Assembly: GCF_022458985.1 (NCBI RefSeq)
Contig: NC_061777.1
Span: forward strand, 18,999,668 to 19,063,667
Length of the DNA stretch: 64,000 bases
DNA from: Mugil cephalus
Lineage: Eukaryota > Chordata > Actinopteri > Mugiliformes > Mugilidae
Direction: 5' to 3'
Below are positions 28,060 to 39,930 of this stretch, one piece after another. The position numbers and the translations under genes were made by a program. The stretch's first letter is position 1; every line of letters starts with the position of its first letter. Below the pieces are notes generated by a model, which searched no databases, was not told the DNA's origin, and saw nothing but the letters and a program-made list of their open reading frames with translations.

Positions 28060-30633
28060 ATGTAAATGTATTTAATCAGAAGCTACTTTTGTGAAAGACA
28101 GCACAAGTCTGTTTAAGTACCATTGGCAACAATTACACCGTGCACTTTCTTACATTAACAATGCTTCTATCCTACATTACTGTGTGCACTTACGACTGTT
28201 ATCACTCCATATGTCATTGATGTTAAACCAACTATGTCTCACTGTGTAAACTTAAAAGGAAGAGTTCTGACAAAGGAATCACATGGGTCAAAGTAAATGG
28301 ATGGCTGGAACAACCTTGAATGTCACGCAAATAATGTGCGAGAGAAAGACATCCGTGTCATTGTTTGTATGCTTTCTGGCAAGGGTGGGTGTTCCCATGG
28401 AAACGCCAGAGCTTTCAGGATTCAGAGGAATCATGCTCAACTGAATCTCACTTCAGACCTTTATTTCATTCCTCGTTAGTGCACCAACATTAAAATGCAA
28501 CTTATGATCCTTAATTTGGAGATGAGCCATTTTTGCATTCACATGCCAGGCACTGGGCTCGTTTTGCTGTGCTAATTTAAGATGTCACGAGTTCAGTTGT
28601 GTGAGTCTAATATAGAGTCACAAATTTGACTTGATTAGCGTTTCTAATCATCTTAGTATCGACACTTTGACCTCTCACTAATGCGTCCCGAATGAACACC
28701 TGATCTGTCATTTTATTCAATTAAAAGGCAACTCATGACTGCAGGGTTAATCCCTAACATGGGTTAGCTAAACATTTGTGTCATCAAGCATGTAATGAAG
28801 TTAGTCTAAAGTACATTCAGCTAGCAGCCATAGATGGAAGGGAAAATGTTGCTCGACAAAGAATTTCATCACCACAGCATCAAGTCATGATAATGTGATT
28901 ATGTAGACTTACACAGACTATATACTTCCTGCAAGATGATAAAATCACTTACATTGCAGATTTTTTATTTATTTATTTTTTTAATCATGGGAGGGCTACA
29001 GTAGAATATAGCAAAAGAAAAAAGAAGCAACCATTAGATATGGTCAGGAAACATACCCAGTAGATTACCTACATTAAGACAATTGTGTTTTATAGTTTTT
29101 CTGAGTCATGTTTTGTCTGAGTCAACATCCATTACTGCATTCAGGTTAATATTGAAGGAAGCAACACCCAGAAAAGGAAGCAAAACATTAGATAAAGTTT
29201 TAAAGCTATTGTTTTCATTTATAGAGTACTCAAATGAGAGTCCTGCTGAGTTTATTTCTCTTTTTTAAGGTGGGGTTTTGGTATTACTGCATAATAATGT
29301 TAAATAAATCTGGCTATAGCAAAACGGGAAAGTTTGGTCTATTTAAGATTTGTGTCTCAGAGTATATAAAAAGCTTTTGCAGTACTAACAGCAAACTGTG
29401 GTTTCCTAAAAAATTAAAGTTCAAATGTATTCTAATAAAATGTGCACTAATTTGCATAGACTCAATAAAAACTCAATAGACACAGACAATTCTCAAAGTG
29501 CAGCTAAGTAATGCATACACATCAAATGTAGATGTTTTCTTTCCACTGGTCTGAAAGACAAATGTTGTAACCTGACCTGGAAGCAAAATTGCCCTGTGCA
29601 TAAAGTAATGATACTTTTGTTTGTTGTGGCTCAAATTAAAATGGCTACGAGGGTTATTATCTCTTTAAGACCTGAACATTCGCCTGCGCACAAAAAAAAA
29701 GTTTATGGTATTTGAATTACCATAACTCACAGATGGCCAAAATTCTAAGTGTTCCTAAACACTGGGAAGTGTACTGTAAAGCCATTACAGTAATAATGAC
29801 ACATCACTGCTGTTGGCTACAGGTTGGGGAGCGACGCAAGACCGAGGAGACCCAGGGAGAGAGAGAGTTGTTTGGAGGAATTTGTTGGTTAAAACAGAGT
29901 TGGTTATACCTTTGAGATGTCACGAAGGCCTTCCAGACAAAAGCACAACTTCCCAGTGTTCAGTCACACTTTGAATATTGTCAATAGAGCAAACGACTGT
30001 GCGTTACGGTAATTCAATAATTTAACATATCACCAGCGATACATTCAGATTTAAAGGGTAAAGGGTTTGTATTTAGCAACAAGTAATGTCCAGACATTGG
30101 ACAGACAAGTGTGTACTTAAGATCAGCCCATCATTAAGTGGTCTGGGAGCAGATAACTGGATGATGTACTCTGAATACACTGAATGTGTTCGAGTGTTTA
30201 AAACAGCTGTGAAAACTTACAGGTATAACATAGAGAATAAGTGTTAGTTTGCATGTTCTCGCTGTGTCTGCGTGGGTTTTCTCCAGGTGCTCCAGTCTCC
30301 TCCCAGCTCATTACATTTGCGTTAGGCTAACTGGTGACCTTAAATTAACCCTAGGTGTGAGTGTGAATGGTTAGAATGGGATAGGCTCCAACAACCCCTG
30401 AGGCCCTAGTGAGGATAAGCAGTAGTAGAGAAGATGACATGACATATTTATAATAGAAATTATTTCCTCTTGTTGTGAACAAGAACACTTTATTCTAGTT
30501 CATATTGTGCACTCTGGACTAGATACAGACTAAAGTGTTGCTAAATTTTACTTGCGTCATATTGTATGTCCTTCTCCAAGATGCAATCGGAAAACGTAAC
30601 AATTTAGATTTTTGTAAATGCTGCTTGAAAACA
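28060..30633. other. Spacer between convergent ccdc157 and slc7a4
   Basis: The ccdc157 3' UTR begins here. Candidate poly-A signals on the plus strand are ATTAAA at 28,489-28,494 and AATAAA at 29,303-29,308. No open frame beyond about 80 codons and no RNA gene was recognised. The DNA is AT-rich and includes the dispersed repeat fragment at about 30,244-30,448. Confidence 0.5.
30244..30448 (+). mobile_element. Degenerate teleost dispersed-repeat fragment
   Basis: The order of blocks GCATGTTCTC, CGTGGGTTTTCTCC, CTCCTCCCA, GGTTAGGC-like, CTGGTGACC, TAGGTGTGAGTGTGAATGGT, GGGATAGGCTCCA and AGGATAAGC is that of a very common repeat in fish genomes, remembered as a consensus. This copy lacks the central part between GAATGGTT and GGGATAGG. 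The family name cannot be fixed without a library search. It carries no coding sequence. Confidence 0.75.
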
Positions 30634-32487
30634 TTTATTTTTTCATTGTTTGTACTTTACACAGACATACAGCATAACAGAAGGATTTGAGAGGTTCATG
30701 TGCAAGTATAGAGTACAATATGATTCAGAAGTAGAAAGAACTGGATTGTTTTAACTGTGCTTCCCGGCACATAAAAAAAAAGACAGAGAAAGAGGTGAGA
30801 GAATGTTCAGCTTAAAAAAAGCACCACAGTAGTTGACATCAAAAGCATAACCGTGACAAAGGTTTACCAGATGACAGTTTGCAAACTGCAAAGTTGTACA
30901 AAACTCTCTTGAACCAAACTCCTTTTTGAAACTATGCCAAAATGCCTCCTATGTTACATTCTCTTCCAAGTTAGTGTTTTGGTTTAATAATTCAAAAGCA
31001 TGAAGTTCTATATAGTTTTTTTTTAAATATCTAACACACATATAAATGAAACTAAACCATTCGAAGCGACTAGTTTAGCTTTGGAAATTGGTCTGTATTG
31101 ATTACAACATGTTTAAGGCCATTGGTTTCTTCTGTAAAACATGCAAACAAACTGGAGTTACACAACAAACATCTTTCGCAGTACTTTTACATACAGTATG
31201 TGATACAAAATAAAGCCTCATTTTAGGTCATCAACTGACACAAGTGCAGTCTGTGGGAATGTTATCTGTATAATACGAGAGAGTTCTCACATGTGGTGCT
31301 ATCTCAAAACTGGGTCAATCTGCAGACTGGCGACAGGGACTGCTGCAAATCTGCTGGGATTACGGAGGCCTCAGAGAGAGCAAACATCCCACTTTAACAA
31401 AACAACTGATGTCTGCCAGCCTGTCGATATCTGTGTCCAAAGAGTCTCATTCATTAGGTTTGTGCTTGCCACTATATCAAATTGTTTCTCAGGTTGCCTC
31501 TGGAAATCAGTCATGTGATCTCAGTGATCGATGTGCTTTGATGTACATCCTCATACAGGGAGAAAGGGGAAGGTGCTGAAGGACTGAAGGTACGTGAGAA
31601 AAAAAGACTGCTCAAGATCAGTGACACATAAAAGAACAGGGTCACGGGGTGAGTTTTAAGAGATTAAGTGATGTGTTCACCCAGTGAAAATGGGGACAAA
31701 AATGACTGAAATGGACAAATAGGGCTACATGCAAAACACAGAATATAACACAGATATAGTTGCACACAAAACCTATATAAAATAAAGCATAATCAATAAT
31801 AAAAAAATAAATACATACAGAGTCTTATAACATAGAATTAAATACTTTGTCAAAAAACAATATACTTAGAGAAGTCTACGACTGCCAAATGAAGATGGAC
31901 AAAATGGGTCTAAATAATTAAAGCATGTGGTTTCTTCAGTGGCTTTGGGTAGAATGATATGTGAAAAGTCAAAAATGTAAACTCACAACTTTGTGCATTC
32001 TTCTGCTTAACTTAAAAAATGCAACAAATGAATGCTTGCTTTGCCCAAACTAATAACTTTCAAAAAGAAAAAGTTTATTTTCCAGCTCTAGAGCTGTGTT
32101 AACATTTAAAAAATCCTCCACTCTTTGTAACAAAGAAAGCACCATATATAATCTACAACGGCATGGACTCTGACAGACTGGCAAGGTTGCAAGAAAAGAG
32201 CTGGTCTTCAAGGATATAACACAACTTTGTCGCTAAAAGTTTACAGGACAGTAATAAAGCTCTCTATTGTACATTTGAGTATTACAAGATATACAAATAG
32301 GCCTCACAATAACACAGGGAGAGTGCATCCCATCCTGTGGTGTGCATACATATGCAGAGCAACGAGTACAGACTGTCACGCGCTAAAGGGAGTGAAATAC
32401 AGAGTAAACTAGTGATAGTACAGAGTATGAGTGGGAGACAACAGACAATACCAGGCAGTTGTAACGATGACTCTGACTGGTCACACA
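30634..32487 (-). other. slc7a4: Probable slc7a4 3' untranslated region
   Basis: This follows the slc7a4 stop codon. A canonical AATAAA on the minus strand lies at 30,634-30,639 and would give a 3' UTR of about 1.85 kb. The DNA is AT-rich, with no competing gene. The assignment is positional; closer weak signals could end the transcript earlier. Confidence 0.4.
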
Positions 32488-35400
32488 TCATCTCTGTCCC
32501 GTGGACTCCTCACCCGCTGAGGGAGTTGTTGGACTGATGTGGTGCGCTGAGGTGTCCACTTGACCATCGGGCTGGACCGACTGAACTGTCTCTACCAGGC
32601 TGCCGCTGGGTAGCACCACGTACCGGGCCGCCATGTCTTTGGGCTGCAGCTCCCGTATTCCCTCCTTACTGTGCCAGATCCCGTAGCCAAAATACACAAA
32701 GAGACCTGGGAAAGGGACAGAAATATTTGTGACTGGAGCACAATTGTAACTGTAACAGGAATAGTGATCAAAACATTGTGCTTTGTGATAAAAGCTGTTA
32801 TTATTATCACATAAAATGTCACAAAAAAAACCACAATCATCCTGCTAAAATGGCACAGATAGTATCAGTTTTGAATGATTTGTGTCTCATTATATCAACG
32901 TTTTCTCCTCATCATAGTTATATAGCTAGATAGATAGAGGTAAACACAAATTACAGCCAAAGCTGATTGATGGGATTGTCATTGACACTGAGTCGACCAC
33001 TTTTTTCCTCTAAAGGTCATTACGGAAGTGTCAACTTCTTTTTCCTGGGAATGGGAGCTCAGCCAACGGCCCCCGTCATGTGTAATATTGCACAAACAAG
33101 TGCATCTTGTTAATGTGTAACAGTCTGGCAGTGGTATTTAAATGGTTTACTGGTTCAGAGACGCCTTAAGCTAATGCAGATAATCACGTTACTCAAGTGA
33201 TCCCCCCTCAGTGACAGGAGATTAAGTTTGACCACCACCTACATCCTCAGAGGATTGCTGACGAAAGGGAAACATTACTTTGCCTCTTCGATAACCCAGA
33301 AACCAGTTGCTTTATCTGGTGGTGTGATATTGTCAGTACATACTGTGCACTAACAACAGAAGGGCAGGCGTTTTATGACAGTCTATCCAAGCAGCTCGCC
33401 AAGCTAACAGACACGTCATATCAAGAGTAGACTATAGATTGCAGGCTATTGTGTAGACAGGAAATGGTGTGCTCACTACTGGCAATAATTTCTTATTTGC
33501 TAATTTCGTATTGCATCTACGCAAAAGAGTGTTCTCAGTCTAGTTCTGATGCCTTTTTACCTATAGCAATCCAGACGGTGAATCGAATCCAGGTTAAAAA
33601 GCTGAGCTTCATCATGAGGAACACATTAATGAGGATACTGGCACCTGGAGTCAGCGGAACCAGAGGTACCTGTACAACAATTAAAGTTTAGTCACTCCTC
33701 AGTCATAGTTGGTTTTCATGACAACAATTGACATAAACCACAAATGAAATGCTACTTTACATTACCTGAAATGTTTTTTGGTTCTTTTGCGGCTCATGAA
33801 CCCATATGAGTATCAGGCTAATAAGGAAAGCTAAGCTAAAAATCACCAGCAGCATTGCGAAGCTCCAGACTGGGAGTTGAAGCTGTTTGTTTCCAAATTC
33901 CAGCACAGCACAGAGGGACACTGAGCTCACAATCAGAGTCAGCACAGAGTAGGCCACCACGTCGCCCGGCTCACAGTCACCCAATAGCCTGTCCAGGTAT
34001 GGCTCCCAGCAGGCTCTCAGCTGCCCCACCCCACGCCGCTCACTTGTCTTCTGCCTCTCCACCAACTGGATCTTGTCAGAGAATGACTCATATTGTTTCA
34101 GCTCTCCGCTGTCATCGGCTATGGTGTGGGCCTCTGAGGGGGCAGGTGAAGGCTCAGCATTGGGGTTTGGAGATGTGGAAGCGGTTCCCTTGGCCTTCTC
34201 TGGCTGGAAGCGCAGTACAATAACACTTGATGCCACAAAGGTGTATGCAAGGAGAGTGCCAATGGACAGGAACTGGACCAAGGCCTCCAGGTCAAAGATC
34301 AGAGCCATGACGGCCATGAGGATCCCAAACACTAGAATGGCATTGACGGGAACTTTGGTGATAGGATTGACCCTTGCAAAAATGGAGAAGAACAATCCAT
34401 CCTCTGCCATGGCGTAGACAATCCGAGGGAGGGAGAAGAGATTGCAGAGCAGCACAGTGTTCATGGCTAGAAATAGAAACAGAGAAAATTTGAGTGAAAA
34501 AAAGCATTAAAAATGTGCAGTACCGGCAACAATTTAAATGGCATGTCACTATTTAAAATTGACACTCACCACAGATGGAACCCACTGCTACGACAATTCC
34601 AGCCCAACTGTAACCTCGGCGGAAAAAAGCATCTGCAAGAGCTGAGTTGGGGTCCAGTGTACGCCAGGGTACCATCAGTGTGAGCACAGCGGAGACCAGG
34701 ATGTAGGCTGTTGCTGCCAGTGCAAGGGAGATAGCAGTAGCAATAGGAATAGCCTTCTGGGGGTTCCTTGCCTCCTCACTCGAGGAAGCAATTACATCGA
34801 AACCCACAAACGCATAGAAGCATGTGGCTGAACCTGCCAGTATTCCCGACATCCCAAAGGGTGCAAAGCCTCCTTGTTCCTGGCTCCAGTTGGCCGGTTC
34901 GGCTAGCATGAAGCCAAACACCAGGATGAAAACAATGACAGCCATACTAATGGTGGAGAAGATGTGGTTGAGGTAAGAGGACACTTGAACTCCAAAGGAA
35001 ATGAAGAACGAGGCAACTATTAGGATTCCTGCTGCTAGTAGGTCAGGGTAATGAGCAAGAAAGGGCACGTGCCACTGCATGATGTGCGTCTCTGTAAAGT
35101 TCTGGATAGCGTGGTTGAAAATGGAGTCTAGGTAGCCACTCCAAGCACGTGCCACAGCGGCACCACCAATCATATTCTCCAAAATCACATTCCAGCCAAT
35201 GAGAAAGGCCCAGATCTCTCCAACAGAGACGTAGGTAAACATGTAGGCAGATCCTGTCTTGGGAATGCGCGCTCCAAACTCTGCATAACAAAAGGCAGCC
35301 AACAAAGAAGCAAGACCTGCGAAAAGGAAGGATATGATGACAGCAGGCCCAGCCGTGTCTTTAGCCACTGTTCCTGTGAGGACATAAAGCCCGGAGCCCA

Positions 35401-35551
35401 CCATGCCGCCGACACCCAGCAGGGTCAGGTCCAGGGTGGAGAGGCAGCGTTTCAGTGATGTTGCCATCATGTCATCATCTAGCGTCTTGAGTCGGTTCAG
35501 TCTCTGGCAAAGGCGCACTGCTGGCGCACAGCCTCTCGAACAAGTTGCCAT
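32488..35551 (-). CDS. slc7a4: SLC7A4-like cationic amino acid transporter family protein
   Basis: Four coding exons give 669 residues (human 635): 34570-35551, 33766-34466, 33561-33669, 32488-32705. It is a multi-pass membrane protein of the APC superfamily, CAT branch, with about 14 hydrophobic segments. The first helix carries GVGGMVGSGLYVLTG, the substrate-backbone-binding glycine motif. CFYAFVGFDVI followed by EEARNPQ is the CAT signature near residues 260-285. The CAT C-terminal domain lies in exons 3-4 (about 535-625). The loop between the halves (about 430-500) is long and polar. Human SLC7A4 is plasma-membrane located, but transport of cationic amino acids has been hard to show, so substrate is open. 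I chose the ATG at 35,551 because it aligns with the human start; upstream in-frame codons are non-ATG. A possible 5' UTR acceptor (TTACAG) lies at 35,634-35,639. Confidence 0.95.
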
Positions 35552-37303
35552 AGCTACAGAGTGAGTTAGGCCAGCTGGGTAGGTTGGTGTTGTGACAGTC
35601 AAACTGGATCCATTACCTGTCTACGAAGATGACCTGTAAGACATGGCACAAGATTTACAAAGGTAAGACTATGAAAAATGTCTGCATTTTGGGGTTCGAT
35701 AATTGGTTCAATATATTTTAGACAGATGGGGTGTAAGATATGATGTGTTTAGGACCAACATGTGACACCTTGGACACAGATGTGTCTTCCAAGCTCATTC
35801 ATTACATTTAAAGAAATTATCTCTTCACCCTAGTCTGCATAAAAAATGAACAGTGTCATGAAATATTCAGTAGGATATATTCTACTTGCTTTAAATACTT
35901 TATTTCAAATATTATGATTATAACTCATTAAGAGGAGCGGTAACAAAATAGCGACAGGCTATACAACCATCAATTTGGATTTGTCCAAAGAAACTTTGAC
36001 ATTAGGTTGACAATATTATCACCCTTGAGGTTAAGTCTCTAAAATTAGATTTAGACACCACGTGTATTGTGAAATATCCGGTAAACATGGCTAGATGATA
36101 TGAACTTGCATTAGTGCAATGTGTTAGTTTCTGTGGCCCTCAACACTCACTAGGCCAGTCCACGTCACCTATGCCTTCGTCGATGTGTAAAATTACAGCA
36201 CCGAGTACAGTTAACGATACAAGAGGAAAATTTCCATTGTCATTTCACCACTAAAACACACTATTCATCCGCCTGGCGGTGCAACATCAGCTGGCCAAGA
36301 TGGACATATGGCGACAACAGGATGCCTCCATTACAATTACGTAACGCTTTATTCCCCTCTAGAAATTAGACCGCTATCCCAAACTACAAGCCTCGATAAC
36401 AATACACATTCAAGCAAAACGCACACGAAAGATAAATAAAGACGAATGGAAATAATGGACGTTTTAAATGTCAGATAAATTATTTACAACAAGATGGAAA
36501 CCCAAAGAGAGGATCGTTAGTGCATCACACCACCTCACTCTTGGATGAACTGGAAACGCTGCGCTACAGCGCACTTCTCATTCGTGAGTTAGGTAAAATC
36601 ATTAGATCACAGCTTATGATAACGGAAGGAGAGTCGTCGGCGATAACACGAGCAATGAAACGACCCAATTTACCGTTGCTGTTGCTCAGGCTTTTCCCAT
36701 CTGTGCTGCGGCTCCTGCGCTGTTGGAAGTTACCGGGGTGCGACGCCTGATGATGGAGCAGAAGGTGCACCGAGGAATAAAAGCAACACACACTGGTCGG
36801 ACCGCTTCTTAAAGGCGCAGCCACCTTCATTACGCTCCGACTGAATGGGCTTCCCCACTGAGCCCCACCCATAAAATTGTAGCAGGAGATTATTAGGAGG
36901 ATCTCACAAGATGGGTCCCAGATGAGCAACAAATACTATAGATTTATGTGATATGAGTACGAACACGTTTAAGAATAAGTCATACTACCAGCTATTTACC
37001 AGTACAAGCAAACAAGGAGCTCTGATACTGTAGGTGAGCATCTTACATTTGATCTACAACCAGCTCTAAGAACATAGATATGAGTCCTGCCCTGCAGTAT
37101 AGTGGAGAACAGTAGGCATGTATCTTAAGTATGAGATATGTAAAGATTTTTCAAATGAAAAAAGAAAAAAAAAACAGGTCATAGGTTTTGTCCAGCTTCA
37201 GCTTTAATTATCCATTTCGCCACCCACAAGTATGTGCAAACCATTAATGGCAACAGTATAGTGTGTGTCTGTACAATATCATTCATTATAATATTGGTGG
37301 ATT
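35552..37303. other. slc7a4 upstream region and spacer
   Basis: On the minus strand this should hold the slc7a4 non-coding first exon(s) and promoter. I cannot place them. A small upstream frame, ATG GAT CCA GTT TGA, sits at 35,599-35,613 if that DNA is retained in the mRNA. A CpG-bearing segment around 36,640-36,830 is a candidate promoter. The rest is AT-rich and shows no gene. Confidence 0.4.
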
Positions 37304-38082
37304 TTTATTTTTGGCCGATGATAAACATTTACCATCACTGACATTTTGAAACTATCAAAATAACTGAACACACTGGCGCAGAATAAAGTAGCCATTGTAG
37401 CAGATATATGAGAGCACAGCGGGAAATGCATGACAGTACTGCACAAAATAACAGACTGTTGAAAACAGAGCCAGAACACTTTGTAACAGGTTTCACACCT
37501 CCTTTATATTTTACACATTTTAAATCAGCACAATGAGGCCATAAATAAAGAACCGATATACCGCCAACAAACAGCAATAACATTTGGAATTTTGAAGAGT
37601 CCAGCTTTGATTTTAATGTGTCGACATTACTGTCGCTCAAAAATGGGCACATAAATCAATAAAACTTCCCTTTCCACATGAAACGTTGCAAACTGCTCCA
37701 AAGACATTGGGAGACATTTGTGGGTCTTTGGTGGTTTGTAGGCGACCATCACACTGTAAGAATGCCACAGCTTTAACACCAGTTTAAGTCATCTGTCTTC
37801 ATCTCTTTGTGTCCTGGAACATGTATGCAATGGGTCTTCCTAATTGCACAATGTGAGAAAAGCATTTAAGTTGTCACAGTGTCCTACGTCTCTCCTCCAG
37901 GACTTGAACCAACTTTCTCTTGCAGATTTATAACACTGCCAATACTTACACTCAGACAACTTCTGTTCAAAACTCTGTGTCTGAACTTGTTGCTTCTCAG
38001 AGATAGCATTGTCGATGCATCCGTGGCCACTGAATAACTTGACTTGTGACACATTTGGAACTCTGTGTCTTTCTCGTGTTAC
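37304..38082 (-). other. dgcr6: Probable dgcr6 3' untranslated region
   Basis: This follows the dgcr6 stop codon. AATAAA on the minus strand at 37,304-37,309 would give a 3' UTR of nearly 0.8 kb. No other coding signal is present. Confidence 0.4.
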
Positions 38083-39239
38083 TCAGGATTGTGACTCCTT
38101 TTGTTGTAGCTTGAGGATCAGTTCAAGTAGGTTCATCTGCATTGTCAGCTCCTGAAACACACAGTGGTTTGAACGGTATGTTAGGACATACACCACCCTC
38201 TGCTGGACATTCGTCTCCATAGCAATGTACATATTTTCTATGCAACTGTACTATTTATGGCATTAATATGTATTTCAACTAGAATAGTTAAAGGCATGTG
38301 TTGACATTAACCTGAGGATTAGTGGTGATATAAAACCCAGGAACTCCTGCCTTCTCCAGAGTGTTCTGCTGGTCAATTACTTTTTGATCCATTTCTGCCA
38401 CAATCTTCTTATCCATCATTCTTTGCTCCTCCCGCACACGAACTTCCAGAGCCTGATGACACAACACACAGATATTAATAAACCAAAACGGCAACGAGAT
38501 AATTTCGGTAAATGAATGACACAATGCTCAGGCAATGAGAATTCAATACTCGCCTCGAGCTCTGCTTGTTGGTTTGATTTGAGAAGTGCAAGGTTGTGAG
38601 ACTTGCACGACTGCAGAGCATCTTTGTGTTTTCGAACAAGATCTTGTTTGAGTGCTGCACACGAAACAAAACAGCCAATCATTGAAAAGTGAAAGAAAAA
38701 AACAGAAAAGCAGGACTAATGTTGCACATAGTTGTGGATTTGAGGCGACTAAGTAATTATTCAGGTAACAGACATGGAGATGCTTCTTGGAACAGACCAC
38801 ATTTGTCACTGCATGACATCTGTTAAGCACGGCACCAACCTTGGTGTTCACCATGCAACTTTTGCCTTTGGTTGTACAGATTTTTCTCTGTCAGATGCTG
38901 AATATCCAGGAGGCCCTGCACAATCTCATACACTGTCCCGTCTATGAGTGCCAGAGCCAGGTCACTTAGCGTGTTGTAGGACAGGCGCTGCTGGAAGGAG
39001 CTACCCATGAAGAAGAATGAAACAAAACAAAGAGGGTGATGTTATAAGTCGCCCATATACCTAAAACTAGACCTTTCTTCGTGTAACTAGTTTTCTGAAA
39101 TCAGCGGAGTAAGGATATCCTGGGGGAAACGATACCTTGATAAATCTTTGACTAAGGTTTGCAGCTCAGATAACAGGTAGTAATGTCTTTCTTGCTGTTT
39201 AGTTGAATCGCCGTCAATGACTCCGGAGTAACCATCCAT
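38083..39239 (-). CDS. dgcr6: DiGeorge syndrome critical region protein 6 homologue
   Basis: Five exons give 191 residues: 39136-39239, 38840-39000, 38554-38654, 38312-38452, 38083-38151. The protein is small and mostly helical or coiled coil. Diagnostic stretches are [60 protein letters not shown], and near the end [17 protein letters not shown] and [12 protein letters not shown]. It lacks the longer C-terminal tail of human DGCR6 (220). The family is related to the fly gonadal protein; in human the gene lies in the 22q11.2 deletion region and its molecular role is uncertain. Intron 3 begins with GC (GAG|GCGAGT) instead of GT; only this junction keeps the conserved reading frame. It is head to head with rasal1. 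Confidence 0.95.
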
Positions 39240-39930
39240 CCTTGCAAATGGAAAGATGAGCACAGCACAGGACGAGGTTCAACACATCCAGCCAGCGAGC
39301 TAATTTAACTATTTTATAGTTGAACGCTTTCGAAAACGAGTTATGTGTCCGAGACTAGTCTGCGAAGGCAACTCTTCGTACGTGAACAAAATGCGGTAAC
39401 ATTACTAAACCAAATTAGTAGCAAGGAAGCAGGGACTGTTTTTAGCTTCCCAGTCGTGCTAACAGGACCCCGGGGTAGCTGGCTATCAAGATGCCTGCAT
39501 GTAATTTCACGCGTGAAGTGGCACGCCGCGTTCGCCAGATGGCGCGCTGTGATTCCTTAAGGATCGGCTGCTCGCCAGGTGTCACCGTTCATTCACATAT
39601 GCGGTTATTACAAATGATCCCAACATCGTATCAAAAGACGCAATTACAAACATATCGATATTATGTCATACGCGAAAATAAATCCACCGGTGCTGCTGTG
39701 TACGCAGCTGATTGACGTTTATAGCAGGACATTTATGATGGTCTATCTATCAGTTGAACCTGTTTAAAGGGAGAGCGCCCGGGATGCGCGCTACTGGTGG
39801 GCTGTGCGCCGTCACGAGCTGAAGGTGTCATGAAACGAAGAAAACTCACTTGCGGAGGGGAAGAGCTCTGTTTATAAGAGCGCGTATGGGGACACACGAG
39901 GATTTGGATTAATAGCTCGCTCGACTAAAA
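39240..39930. promoter_or_regulatory. Divergent promoter region, dgcr6 / rasal1
   Basis: The two start codons are 691 bp apart on opposite strands. The rasal1 side has a CpG-rich block around 39,770-39,830 and a TATA-like TTTATAAG at 39,871-39,878, about 55 bases before the rasal1 ATG, consistent with a short 5' UTR. The dgcr6 side shows no TATA box. Shared control is inferred from spacing only. Confidence 0.6.

Noticed and set aside
33855-34417. Two plus-strand frames of 114 and 122 codons
   Set aside because: Both are antisense to slc7a4 exon 2, where the sense frame matches the transporter family.
35552-35602. N-terminal extension of slc7a4 by 17 residues
   Set aside because: It needs a TTG start. 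The ATG at 35,551 aligns with the human start and the extra residues match nothing.
36520-36750. 76-codon plus-strand frame near the slc7a4 upstream region
   Set aside because: It has no homology, its leucine-rich end is low complexity, and no splice context supports it.
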